A stretch of DNA of 8,084 nt from TMED14 sp963925545 (lineage in GTDB: Bacteria > Bacteroidota > Bacteroidia > Flavobacteriales > Schleiferiaceae), in the NCBI GenBank assembly GCA_963925545.1, contig CAWUSA010000013.1:1-8084 (forward strand), in the 5' to 3' direction. The number at the start of each line of letters is the position of its first letter. The first letter of the stretch is position 1. Made by a program: the position numbers and the translations under genes. A model generated the notes under the pieces. It searched no databases. It was not told where the DNA came from and saw only the letters and a list, made by a program, of their open reading frames with translations. Positions 1-6,919 of the stretch are shown piece after piece.

Positions 1-269
1 GCCTCAGCAGCTGATGGGCTCCAACGACCCAGGGCGTAGCGATCAAAGACAGGAACCTGGCTGGGGTCCAAAGCTTGTAAATCGGATGCGCTGAAGCCTT
101 GCATCTGTGATCGCCATTGCCAGTCCAGACTCAAGCCAATCATTGAGCCAGCGATGATAGGTCCATCAATGGATCGGGACAAATGGTAAGTGGCTTGTGC
201 ATGCAACGATCCCGTCACCAATGTCGCAGCAAGGGCTAAAGATTTCCAGGAAATACGTGATTGAGACAT
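1..269 (-). CDS. PAP2-like phosphatase family protein, N-terminal part, runs off the window edge
   Basis: Reading the minus strand from ATG at 269 gives 89 open codons with no stop before the edge. Residues 1-24 look like a signal peptide (basic start, hydrophobic LALAATLVTG, cleavage likely SLHA|QA). The mature start, with a glycine-rich hydrophobic stretch and then a 'LDPSQVPVFDRYALGRWSPSAAE' type segment (about residues 67-89), resembles the region before the first phosphatase motif in Bacteroidota PAP2 proteins, where an 'fDR-x-A-x-x-x-yS-x-x-A' signature is common. These are membrane or periplasmic phosphatases acting on lipid phosphates or pyrophosphates. The catalytic motifs (KxxxxxxRP, PSGH, SRxxxxxH) would lie outside the window, so activity cannot be judged. 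It starts 23 bases after the GH13 stop on the same strand and is likely co-transcribed with it. The family call comes from pattern memory; another exported protein is possible. Confidence 0.55.
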   Translation of the reverse strand, partial: MSQSRISWKSLALAATLVTGSLHAQATYHLSRSIDGPIIAGSMIGLSLDWQWRSQMQGFSASDLQALDPSQVPVFDRYALGRWSPSAAE

Positions 270-292
270 CTCAGCAAGTTAAGCCAGATGGT

Positions 293-3055
293 TTATTGCT
301 TGATAAGCTTATGCTGAGAGCGTTGACCTCCTACATCCAAGGTCAGTACATGCATGCCTGACGGCAATGCCTGCATGTCAACCTGGTAAGCATTCGGACT
401 CTGTGCAGCATCCCAGGCTTTGTCCAGCAACAAGCGGCCTTGCAGGTCCCTGACTTGCAAGTAAACTGTCACAGGGCTTGGCATGGCCCATGAGACATCC
501 ACAAAACGTTCGCTAGGCACAGGTTGCAGCTGGACCGCAATCGATGGAAGGCTCCACTCCTGGTTGCCTAAAGTGATGGTGGGCTGCTGCAATTTGTTGT
601 CAGTGTACACCCTGTATTCACCTGGCGCTAGAGATAATGTCATGTAAGGGTCACTCACGCTCAGGGTGTCACCACTGAAGTAATCGTACCAATCCCCCGT
701 GTGAGCAAAATTTGGAACCATGCTTTTGATGCTGTTGTCAAAGTTGCCAATCACGATTGCCTTCATGGTGGGGTGCAACAGATTGATGCGCTTGGTTGAG
801 CCACCAAAACTGTAGGTGAAGTCAGTGGTGGTGAAAACCGGATGGCTTCGTCTGAGGTTGATCAAGGCTGCAGTCACGTCGTAGAGTCGCTTGCGCTCCA
901 AAACGTTTTGGTAGCCCCACAAAATGGTCTTGTTACACACCCGGCAAGGGTCATTGATAGACTTATCGTAGCCTAGCTCGCTAAACATGTACAGCATTTT
1001 TGGTCCAGGAACCAAATAGGTGAAGGCTGATGTGAGCTCTGCCCGGCGAAGTCCTACATTGAGGTTTCGGACATTGTGGCTGCTGCTTCCATTGTTGCCA
1101 TAGGTGAGCACATCGTACATCAATCGTTCCTCATCATGGGACTCCATGTAGGTGATCAAATGGGGCTGTGTCCAGCCGCGGTTTTTGTAAACCCCAAAGC
1201 TGAAATTGGATCCATTCACCCAGCCCATGGCTGCATCTCGGTAGTTGTAGGTGGCATTGCCCCAGAGCATGAAACCGTAGTTGGACAGCAACTTCTCCTC
1301 TGCATTGTCAGCCCAGTGTTCCAGAATGATGTAGGCATTGGGGTGACTCGCCCACACGGTATCTGCCATGCGCTTAATCAAGTTTTGCCTTGTGACATCC
1401 CATCCCCCTGAAGCATTGCCAAATCCCTTGGTGAAATCATAGCGAACGCCATCAATTTTGAAGGCATCAAACCAATGAAGGTTGACCCGGTCAACAAAAT
1501 CCTTGGTGGCCTGAGACAGGTGGTCAAAGTCACTGCCCCAGCAATAAGGCGGATGGGGACAGGTAGCATTGAACCAAGGGTTGTCAGCTGCAGGTTGGTT
1601 TTGTGCCGCATCCCAATACATCTGAACCAACGGGCTTTGGCCAAAGGCATGATTGAATACAAAATCCATGATGACCGCGATGCCTCTGCTGTGGCATGAA
1701 TCGATGAACTCCCTGTACATGTCAGGCGTTCCGTAGTATTTATCCAATGCCATGTGAAAGGACGGGTTGTAACCCCATGACTCATTGTTTTCAAATTCAC
1801 TGTTTGGCATCAACTCAATAGCGTTAATCCCCAACCGCTGCAAGTAGTCCAAGGTGTCCATCACCGTGGCGTAGTTGCGGGCATGAACAAAGTCTCGAAT
1901 CAGCATTTCATAAATGACCAAATCCTTTTTCAATGGGGCCTGAAAGCTGGTGTTTTTCCACACATAATCGGATTTACCTGGGTGGATCAATGAGGTGAAT
2001 CCCGCTGCATTGCTGTGGTAGGGATGCGGATTAGGGTAGCTGGCTGCTGAGATGCCACCGTCATTGTTGGGGTCTTGTATCAGCTCTGAATACGGGTCGG
2101 CCAATTTCAATGCCCCATCAATCCAATACTGGTACGCATAGCGGGTGTCAGCTTGCAAATCAAGGCTTAGCCAGAACTTGTCACCATTGACTGATCGCTT
2201 CATATAATAATTGCTATCAGGCATGAAGTTGTTGAAGTCGCCTAGAACGTAAATAAATTGCTTGCCCGGCGCATGCAGCTGCAGAATCACCGTGCTATCG
2301 TTGATTTCATTGGCCCCATCCTTCAGTCCAGCAGGCGGATTTTGTACCGAAACCGGTGCATTGGTCAAATAGTAAGCTGTGTCACGCGCAACGGATGACC
2401 CATCTTCAGCCTCCAGCACGAGCATGTGCTGTCCCACTGAACTCACAGGCAAGTCAAACTGCATCAACTTGGTGGCGCTGTCACTGGCAACCAATACGCC
2501 ATTGTCATAGACTGAAAGGATGGATGATGCATTCGAAGCCACCCGAACAGAGAGCGTGTCATTCAATGCGACAATCTGAAAGTCATAGGGCTTGAAAAAA
2601 GCCGTCAACAAGCCTGCATTCACCGGATAAATCGGGTAATAGATGTCTGAACCGTCTGCGCTTCGACCGACAGTGTTCCCTGCTGCATCGCGAAAGACAA
2701 AGGCCAAGTTTAACACCGTCTGAACACTGGTATTGAAGCTGTGAAAGGTGGGCAAATGGTAGCTGATGGCGTGCAAGTCATTGCCCATCGATGTCATCAA
2801 AACATTGGGGTCTGCAGTTCCCCAATTGCCTTGCACAAATTTCCAATCTGTCGGGCTTGAACTGTTGGTGGTGATGAGTCCTGCATGCGCATAGACCGGA
2901 CTGACTGATTGCAAGGCGCCATTGCCTTCGTTGGCATTGTAGACAATGGTGACCGTATCGTTCTGTGTAGGGAATGCCGGATCAATCGTCAGAATTTGGC
3001 CTTGAAGCACGACGCTTCCAAACAAGACAGCAGATAATAAAAGGTGTTTTAACAT
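293..3055 (-). CDS. Secreted GH13 alpha-amylase-superfamily glycosidase with T9SS type A sorting domain
   Basis: A 920-residue multidomain exported enzyme predicted to act on alpha-glucans. Residues 1-20 form a signal peptide (cleavage near LQG|QI). About 25-145 is a beta-rich module with a 'VYAHAGLIT' stretch, seen in starch-associated N-terminal domains of Bacteroidota amylases. About 160-235 looks like a further beta domain. About 255-345 is CBM48-like ('VLGDFNNF'). The GH13 barrel spans about 378-750: region I DFVFNH (D464-H469), region II GVRYD with nucleophile D540 and R538, region III IILEH with acid/base E579, and region IV MESHD with H640 and D641. All catalytic residues are present. 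WGYNP at 427-431 recalls the branching-enzyme/isoamylase side of the family. A C-terminal beta domain (about 755-820) precedes a T9SS type A sorting domain (about 840-920, with 'LPSGMHVLTLDV' near the end). It should leave by T9SS and be released or anchored at the surface. Exact specificity (amylase, pullulanase or cyclodextrin type) cannot be read from the sequence. No SusC/D genes are nearby. Confidence 0.93.
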   Translation of the reverse strand: MLKHLLLSAVLFGSVVLQGQILTIDPAFPTQNDTVTIVYNANEGNGALQSVSPVYAHAGLITTNSSSPTDWKFVQGNWGTADPNVLMTSMGNDLHAISYHLPTFHSFNTSVQTVLNLAFVFRDAAGNTVGRSADGSDIYYPIYPVNAGLLTAFFKPYDFQIVALNDTLSVRVASNASSILSVYDNGVLVASDSATKLMQFDLPVSSVGQHMLVLEAEDGSSVARDTAYYLTNAPVSVQNPPAGLKDGANEINDSTVILQLHAPGKQFIYVLGDFNNFMPDSNYYMKRSVNGDKFWLSLDLQADTRYAYQYWIDGALKLADPYSELIQDPNNDGGISAASYPNPHPYHSNAAGFTSLIHPGKSDYVWKNTSFQAPLKKDLVIYEMLIRDFVHARNYATVMDTLDYLQRLGINAIELMPNSEFENNESWGYNPSFHMALDKYYGTPDMYREFIDSCHSRGIAVIMDFVFNHAFGQSPLVQMYWDAAQNQPAADNPWFNATCPHPPYCWGSDFDHLSQATKDFVDRVNLHWFDAFKIDGVRYDFTKGFGNASGGWDVTRQNLIKRMADTVWASHPNAYIILEHWADNAEEKLLSNYGFMLWGNATYNYRDAAMGWVNGSNFSFGVYKNRGWTQPHLITYMESHDEERLMYDVLTYGNNGSSSHNVRNLNVGLRRAELTSAFTYLVPGPKMLYMFSELGYDKSINDPCRVCNKTILWGYQNVLERKRLYDVTAALINLRRSHPVFTTTDFTYSFGGSTKRINLLHPTMKAIVIGNFDNSIKSMVPNFAHTGDWYDYFSGDTLSVSDPYMTLSLAPGEYRVYTDNKLQQPTITLGNQEWSLPSIAVQLQPVPSERFVDVSWAMPSPVTVYLQVRDLQGRLLLDKAWDAAQSPNAYQVDMQALPSGMHVLTLDVGGQRSQHKLIKQ

Positions 3056-3059
3056 GGCT

Positions 3060-3067
3060 TAAATATA
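3060..3067 (-). promoter_or_regulatory. -7-like element of the GH13 gene
   Basis: On the minus strand TATATTTA, one mismatch from the Bacteroidota TAnnTTTG element, ends exactly four bases (AGCC) before the GH13 ATG. This matches the placement in two neighbouring genes and implies a transcript starting at or next to the start codon. No clear -33 TTTG partner is seen. Confidence 0.4.
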
Positions 3068-3118
3068 CTTAGTGTACGATATACAGTTTCATAGCCTTAT
3101 GCCAAATTTACATCGGTT

Positions 3119-3126
3119 TATCTTCG
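3119..3126 (+). promoter_or_regulatory. -7-like element of the small exported protein gene
   Basis: TATCTTCG, one mismatch from TAnnTTTG, ends four bases (CAGC) before ATG at 3131. The identical octamer with the same spacing precedes the 362-residue gene at 4825, which supports it being a real signal. The 75-base divergent gap therefore holds both promoters back to back. Confidence 0.45.
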
Positions 3127-3130
3127 CAGC

Positions 3131-3724
3131 ATGAAACCTACCCTCCTTGCTATCATTCTAGCATCCATCTCACTACCTGCCCTTCACGCGCAAGTCACCA
3201 TGGAATTCGGCTATTTCCACACCTTTCACTTGCAACCACCTGCTGAGTTGCATGATTGGATTGAGGTTCCCAGCAGCTGGCAATCCGGCACACAGTTCCC
3301 TGGTGATTCCGAACATTCGCACAGATTCAGAGACACCACCTGGCTTTACCATTTCAATTCAAGTCACCCCCTTATCAACGTGCAGGTGCCTCTTTGGCAA
3401 GGAGATAAGGCAAAATGGGTATTGCATGAAGCCATGATGATCAATTCATGGGGAGAGCTCTCATTCATGTTCGGTGGTGAGTGGTCCTACAAGCACAATG
3501 ACCGACTTGAATCTGCCATACAACTTGGATTCCTCACTGGCTATGGCATGCTCAATGAGCTTGAAGGTGCTTCGATTAAGCCCATCATGGGAGGTGATGT
3601 GATTTTTGGCCCCAACTACACCCTCACCTATACCTTGGGTGATCACTGGCGCACACGCCTGTATTTGAACCATGCCCTCTTAGGGCTTGGTCTGCATTAT
3701 CAAATCACATTGCCTGGGGCTTAA
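3131..3724 (+). CDS. Small exported protein, probably an outer-membrane beta-barrel, family unclear
   Basis: A 197-residue protein. Residues 1-20 are a clear signal peptide (MKPTLLAIILASISLPALHA, then QV). The mature part is rich in aromatic residues and alternating polar/hydrophobic stretches: about 83-88, 107-119, 127-138, 152-168 and 173-193. It ends in a likely final strand (LGLHYQITL), as expected for a small outer-membrane beta-barrel of about 8 strands. The 'GFLTGYG' stretch at 133-139, followed by a Pro, a 'FGPNYTLTY' strand at 159-167 and a C-terminal strand, loosely recalls PagP-like or other lipid A-modifying barrels, but catalytic residues cannot be assigned. It is divergent from the GH13 gene and convergent, with a 12-base gap, with the next gene. 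The start is supported by the -7-like element four bases upstream. I do not recognise the family. Confidence 0.75.
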   Translation: MKPTLLAIILASISLPALHAQVTMEFGYFHTFHLQPPAELHDWIEVPSSWQSGTQFPGDSEHSHRFRDTTWLYHFNSSHPLINVQVPLWQGDKAKWVLHEAMMINSWGELSFMFGGEWSYKHNDRLESAIQLGFLTGYGMLNELEGASIKPIMGGDVIFGPNYTLTYTLGDHWRTRLYLNHALLGLGLHYQITLPGA

Positions 3725-3736
3725 GCAACCACCCGT

Positions 3737-4825
3737 TCACAAGCTCAGCCCATAGGCCAGGCTCATCACGGGGGACCATTGCTTGTTGTAGAGGTCCAGG
3801 TATTGATCCCAACCAAAGGATAACTGACCATGCATGGCATCATCGGCCATGGCTTTCTCCCAGCGGAAACTGCATTTGAGCCATTGGTTTTCAGGCATCA
3901 CAGGAAGTGAAATGAGGTCCATGTATTGGTAGATACCTTGTCCATTAACTGACAAGAATTGTTGCCCCTGCCAGTGGGCCAACCCCCAACGCAGATGACT
4001 CCCTGCATTCAGGTGTTTCTTTTGCGAGAGCGAGAGCCACTGACCTTTGCCTTGAGCCACTTGGGAGAATCGCTGATCTGGGTCAGCATAGAAGAGTTGA
4101 AGCCATTCAATCCGACTTTGCACGCTGCCTTCATGCATGAGATGCAAACCGATGGCACCATCGAATCGATTGCCTGTGGGCTGGGGAGGCGCATTGTCAA
4201 TTTGGCCACCCACATGATGAAACTGAATTTGCACGCTAGGGCCAACAGCCACATTTGGAATCACCTCAAAGCTAGGGTTAGTCACCATTCCCATCGTGAA
4301 AGCCTCCTTGAATGGGCTCTCTTTTTCGATGGCCCTATCCCATGACCACCACAGGTCCATATTGTTTCCTTGCAGTTGCAGTCCGTATTCTGCGGGTCGC
4401 CTCAACCACAAATCCGGGTTGTACAAGGGCTCAACCAGCCCATGACCCGGGTTGTTCAATGTCCCAAATCGCCATGACCAATCGCCTTTTTCGCCAATCT
4501 GCTGTACTGCAGCTAGGTGAGGAAGGACATGACTGTCTCCACCAAACACATGATGCACCAAAAGGCCAACTTCCATGCGCAGAGCATCCCCCTGTTGCCA
4601 CAGCAAACGACTCATGGCTCCCATGGTAGTTCGGCCCGGCTGCTGGTAGTGAAAAAATTCTGTATTGCGCAAGAATGGCAAGACTGACAGGCTCCATGAT
4701 TGAGCACTGTCAATGCCTCTCACATCCTGCATGTAGGCGACGGCTAAAGGCTTGTTGCTGAAGTCTTGACCCTGCACCATTGATCCAAGCAGGCATAAGG
4801 TGAAACAAAGACTCCATCGACGCAT
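3737..4825 (-). CDS. Probable outer-membrane beta-barrel protein of unknown function
   Basis: A 362-residue exported protein. Residues 1-19 form a signal peptide (MRRWSLCFTLCLLGSMVQG, then QD). The rest has no transmembrane helix. It is rich in W, Y, Q and G, with alternating strand-like segments (for example about 84-92, 155-162, 196-204, 223-230, 237-246, 276-282, 334-344 and 351-362), consistent with a barrel of roughly 12 to 16 strands. A conserved-looking block at 123-150 (NNPGHGLVEPLYNPD, then RRPAEYGLQL) would suit a loop or pore constriction rather than a known catalytic site. The protein ends ...YGLSL rather than with the usual terminal aromatic residue. It could be a porin, a surface-exposed channel or a T9SS-associated barrel; no family is recognised. 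It has its own -7-like element, and it is convergent with the 197-residue gene. Confidence 0.75.
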   Translation of the reverse strand: MRRWSLCFTLCLLGSMVQGQDFSNKPLAVAYMQDVRGIDSAQSWSLSVLPFLRNTEFFHYQQPGRTTMGAMSRLLWQQGDALRMEVGLLVHHVFGGDSHVLPHLAAVQQIGEKGDWSWRFGTLNNPGHGLVEPLYNPDLWLRRPAEYGLQLQGNNMDLWWSWDRAIEKESPFKEAFTMGMVTNPSFEVIPNVAVGPSVQIQFHHVGGQIDNAPPQPTGNRFDGAIGLHLMHEGSVQSRIEWLQLFYADPDQRFSQVAQGKGQWLSLSQKKHLNAGSHLRWGLAHWQGQQFLSVNGQGIYQYMDLISLPVMPENQWLKCSFRWEKAMADDAMHGQLSFGWDQYLDLYNKQWSPVMSLAYGLSL

Positions 4826-4829
4826 GCGA

Positions 4830-4837
4830 CGAAGATA
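4830..4837 (-). promoter_or_regulatory. -7-like element of the 362-residue barrel gene
   Basis: On the minus strand TATCTTCG ends four bases (TCGC) before ATG at 4825. Octamer and spacing are the same as at 3119-3126 on the plus strand. The arrangement predicts a leaderless or nearly leaderless mRNA. Confidence 0.45.
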
Positions 4838-4921
4838 CAGCTTAGCTCAACCTAGAAATAGGTGTTGCGTTCACTTCAAAAATTCTATGGATTTTCTGAC
4901 TGGCAACATCATTGCTATTCG

Positions 4922-4937
4922 ATGATAGATCTCTCAT
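4922..4937. promoter_or_regulatory. Palindromic operator-like dyad upstream of the YgjP-like gene
   Basis: ATGATAGATCTCTCAT is a 16-base dyad: arms ATGA/TCAT and core AGATCT are perfect, with one mismatched pair. An outer pair, TGCTAT (4913-4918) and ATAGCA (4936-4941), partly overlaps it. It lies about 35 bases before the TATATTTG at 4972, a plausible place for an activator or repressor. No regulator gene is nearby, so this is a structural observation only. Confidence 0.25.
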
Positions 4938-4971
4938 AGCATCCAATCTAAGGATGAGGGTATGCCTGTAT

Positions 4972-4979
4972 TATATTTG
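4972..4979 (+). promoter_or_regulatory. -7 element of the YgjP-like gene
   Basis: TATATTTG is a perfect match to the Bacteroidota TAnnTTTG element, 23 bases before ATG at 5003. No clear -33 element is visible. The short leader contains CAGTTAGAG but no convincing Shine-Dalgarno match. Confidence 0.5.
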
Positions 4980-5002
4980 GTCAACCAGCTAAGCAGTTAG
5001 AG

Positions 5003-5725
5003 ATGGAAATAGAGGAACAGGTTATAAATATACAAGGCGTTGATGTGACCCTATTTCGCAGCCAGCGTGCAAAGCGTTTAAACATTACGATTAAACCTTT
5101 TACGGGTGTTCGTGTATCTGTCCCCCATTCAGTGAGCTTTAAAAAAGCAAAAAAAGCAACGGAACAACGCATCAGTTGGATCAAGTCTCATCTATCTAAG
5201 ATGCAAAAAGCGGAAGGCTTATTTACCGTTTTCAATCTTGACACGGAGTTCCAAACCCGGGCACATCACTTAGAGATTAAGGTTTCAAGCACAGATAACC
5301 TGAGGAGTGTTGTTAGAGATAACAAAATAGCCATCACCATACCTCACGCTAATCAAATAGCGGATGCAACGGTTCAAAATACCATTCGAAAAGCTATTGA
5401 ACATGCCTGGCGTAAAGAAGCCAAAGATCATCTTCCTTTTAGGGTGGAAGCCTTGGCAGCAAAACACAATTTTACTTATAAAAATGTAGCCATTAAGAAT
5501 GCAAAAACACGATGGGGCAGTTGTTCGTTTAACAACAACATCAATCTAAGTCTCCACCTCATGCGATTGCCCGACCACCTTGTGGACTATGTCATTCTTC
5601 ACGAATTGGTTCACACAAAGATTAAAAACCACAGCAGCGATTTCTGGCAGCTCTTGGACATGGTTTCTGGAGATGCTAAGAAGCTAGACCGAGAGGTTAA
5701 AGAGTATAGCATATCGATCTATTGA
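5003..5725 (+). CDS. YgjP-like (DUF45) metallopeptidase-domain protein
   Basis: A 240-residue cytoplasmic protein with no signal peptide. It shows the full YgjP-like pattern: an N-terminal beta region with 'SQRAKRLNITIKP' (about 20-32), a basic helix with 'RISWIKSHL' (56-64), a 'TRWGSCS' block (169-175), and the metal site HELVH (200-204) with a third ligand H210 in 'KNHSSDFW'. The HExxH plus downstream His resembles zinc metallopeptidases of the SprT/M48-like group. E. coli YgjP, a shorter relative, has been reported to act as a UTP pyrophosphatase, so peptidase activity should not be assumed. Relatives often sit beside type I restriction-modification genes, but none is visible here. It ends with tandem stops TGA TAA and reads from its own TAnnTTTG promoter. 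It is divergent from the barrel gene and marks the start of the more A+T-rich segment. Confidence 0.9.
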   Translation: MEIEEQVINIQGVDVTLFRSQRAKRLNITIKPFTGVRVSVPHSVSFKKAKKATEQRISWIKSHLSKMQKAEGLFTVFNLDTEFQTRAHHLEIKVSSTDNLRSVVRDNKIAITIPHANQIADATVQNTIRKAIEHAWRKEAKDHLPFRVEALAAKHNFTYKNVAIKNAKTRWGSCSFNNNINLSLHLMRLPDHLVDYVILHELVHTKIKNHSSDFWQLLDMVSGDAKKLDREVKEYSISIY

Positions 5726-5789
5726 TAACGAAAAGTATCGTTGAGCTAAAGAAGGGGTTTAGAGGTTTAGCAGTTGAATCCTCGTTTAT

Positions 5790-5797
5790 TACATTTA
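5790..5797 (+). promoter_or_regulatory. Candidate -7 element of the lipid-anchored hydrolase gene
   Basis: TACATTTA, one mismatch from TAnnTTTG, lies 21 bases before ATG at 5819. A TTTA about 21 bases further upstream (near 5766) is a weak -33 candidate. The following A+T-rich stretch could also contribute to promoter melting. Confidence 0.3.
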
Positions 5798-5818
5798 TGA
5801 ATATAAAAATATTTTAAA

Positions 5819-6841
5819 ATGAAAATAGTTACGATTACTTTTTTAGCGCTTCTTATTGTAGCATGCGACGGCCCTAATAAACAAAACACAGAAAAGCCTT
5901 CTACTTATTTAGACTATTCAGATAAGGCGGATAAATGGTCAGGGGGCTCTCAGCTTATCCCCGTGAAGACACCTATAGGCATCTTTAATGTTTGGACAAA
6001 ACGAGTGGGGAACAATCCTACAACTAAAGTCTTACTGCTGCACGGAGGCCCTGGCGCTACCCACGAATACTTTGAAGCGGCAGATTCTTATTTCCCAAAT
6101 GCTGAGGTGGAATACTACTACTACGATCAACTGGGTTCTGGAAATAGCGACAACCCAGACGACCCATCTCTATGGGAAACGGAACGATTTGTTGAAGAAG
6201 TTGAACAGGTACGAATAGCGCTGGGCTTAGACTCAAGCAATTTCATTTTGTTGGGTCATTCTTGGGGAGGTATTCTAGCTACAGAATATGCACTTAAGTA
6301 CCAAGAAAATCTGAAAGGATTGATTATTTCTAATATGGTGGCTTCTATACCAGAGTACATGAAATATGCAGAGGAGGTATTAGGCCCACAAATGCCAGCA
6401 GAAGTCCTTGCAGAGATTAAAACATTAGAAATGGCCGGCGAATACACTTCAGACCGCTACCTCTCTTTGATAGAACAGCATTACTACCCAGAACACGTAC
6501 TGCGTCGTCCTCTAAACGAATGGCCAGAACCCGTGAATCGCAGTTTCGCTAAAATGAATTATCCTCTGTACTTGAAAATGCAGGGGCCTAGTGAGTTTGG
6601 TGTAGTAGGAGACGCAACACTAAAGGATTGGGATAGAACGGGAGATTTACACCTGATATCAGTTCCAACACTAAGCATAGGCGCTCAATACGACACAATG
6701 GACCCAGAAGGCATGAGAAGAATTGCCGATTCTGTTCAAAACGGTACATTTTTATATTGCTCAGAAGGAGGGCATATGACGATGTATGATGATGCTGATC
6801 GCTATTTCAACGGAATTATTGATTTCTTGGGTAATTTGTGA
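5819..6841 (+). CDS. Lipoprotein alpha/beta hydrolase, prolyl-iminopeptidase-like (S33)
   Basis: A 340-residue protein. Residues 1-16 are a lipoprotein signal (lipobox LIVAC, acylated C16), so it should be anchored in the envelope. The rest is an alpha/beta hydrolase of the proline-specific peptidase / L-amino-acid amidase group (MEROPS S33). Visible motifs are HGGPG (75-79, oxyanion side), YYDQLGSGNSD (101-111), the nucleophile elbow GHSWGG with S148, the Asp in 'GAQYDTMDP' (D292 likely, D295 alternative) and H319 in 'EGGHMTMY'. The cap insertion, with 'LYLKMQGPSEF' at 250-260, also fits the family. The expected reaction is release of N-terminal proline or another residue from peptides, or hydrolysis of amino-acid amides; the substrate is not fixed by sequence. 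Known family members are mostly cytoplasmic, so the lipid anchor is notable. It shares strand with the next gene 78 bases on, and no terminator is visible between them, so read-through is possible. Confidence 0.92.
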   Translation: MKIVTITFLALLIVACDGPNKQNTEKPSTYLDYSDKADKWSGGSQLIPVKTPIGIFNVWTKRVGNNPTTKVLLLHGGPGATHEYFEAADSYFPNAEVEYYYYDQLGSGNSDNPDDPSLWETERFVEEVEQVRIALGLDSSNFILLGHSWGGILATEYALKYQENLKGLIISNMVASIPEYMKYAEEVLGPQMPAEVLAEIKTLEMAGEYTSDRYLSLIEQHYYPEHVLRRPLNEWPEPVNRSFAKMNYPLYLKMQGPSEFGVVGDATLKDWDRTGDLHLISVPTLSIGAQYDTMDPEGMRRIADSVQNGTFLYCSEGGHMTMYDDADRYFNGIIDFLGNL

Positions 6842-6893
6842 TATGAAAGCAGAGGATTTGCCTAGTCTTTAGTTTAATCGCTTTAAAAAATAT

Positions 6894-6901
6894 TACTTTT
6901 G
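6894..6901 (+). promoter_or_regulatory. -7 element of the small lipoprotein gene
   Basis: TACTTTTG is a perfect TAnnTTTG match, 18 bases before ATG at 6920. TTTAG at 6868-6872 lies 21 bases upstream and is a reasonable -33 partner (TTTG consensus). This is the best two-part promoter in the window. Confidence 0.5.
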
Positions 6902-6919
6902 GCAAAATAAAAAAATCAA

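Noticed and set aside
1378..1800. 140-codon open frame on the minus strand inside the GH13 gene
   Set aside because: It lies within the catalytic region in another frame, has no recognisable motif, and the GH13 frame there carries regions I and II.
3712..3762. GCCTGG/CCAGGC inverted repeat across the convergent stops as a bidirectional terminator
   Set aside because: Six-base arms with a 39-base loop lying mostly in coding sequence and no T run on either strand.
3959..4345. 128-codon open frame on the plus strand
   Set aside because: Antisense shadow of the 362-residue barrel gene, with no promoter-like element or family resemblance.
5726..5743. Hairpin AACGA/TCGTT after the YgjP-like gene as a terminator
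   Set aside because: Only five to six base pairs, A+T-rich, and no following T run.
5755..5790. tRNA T-arm-like stretch (GTTGAATCC)
   Set aside because: No acceptor stem, anticodon arm or CCA context can be folded around it.
6844..6873. Nine-codon open frame after the hydrolase gene
   Set aside because: Too short to support, with no start signal of its own.
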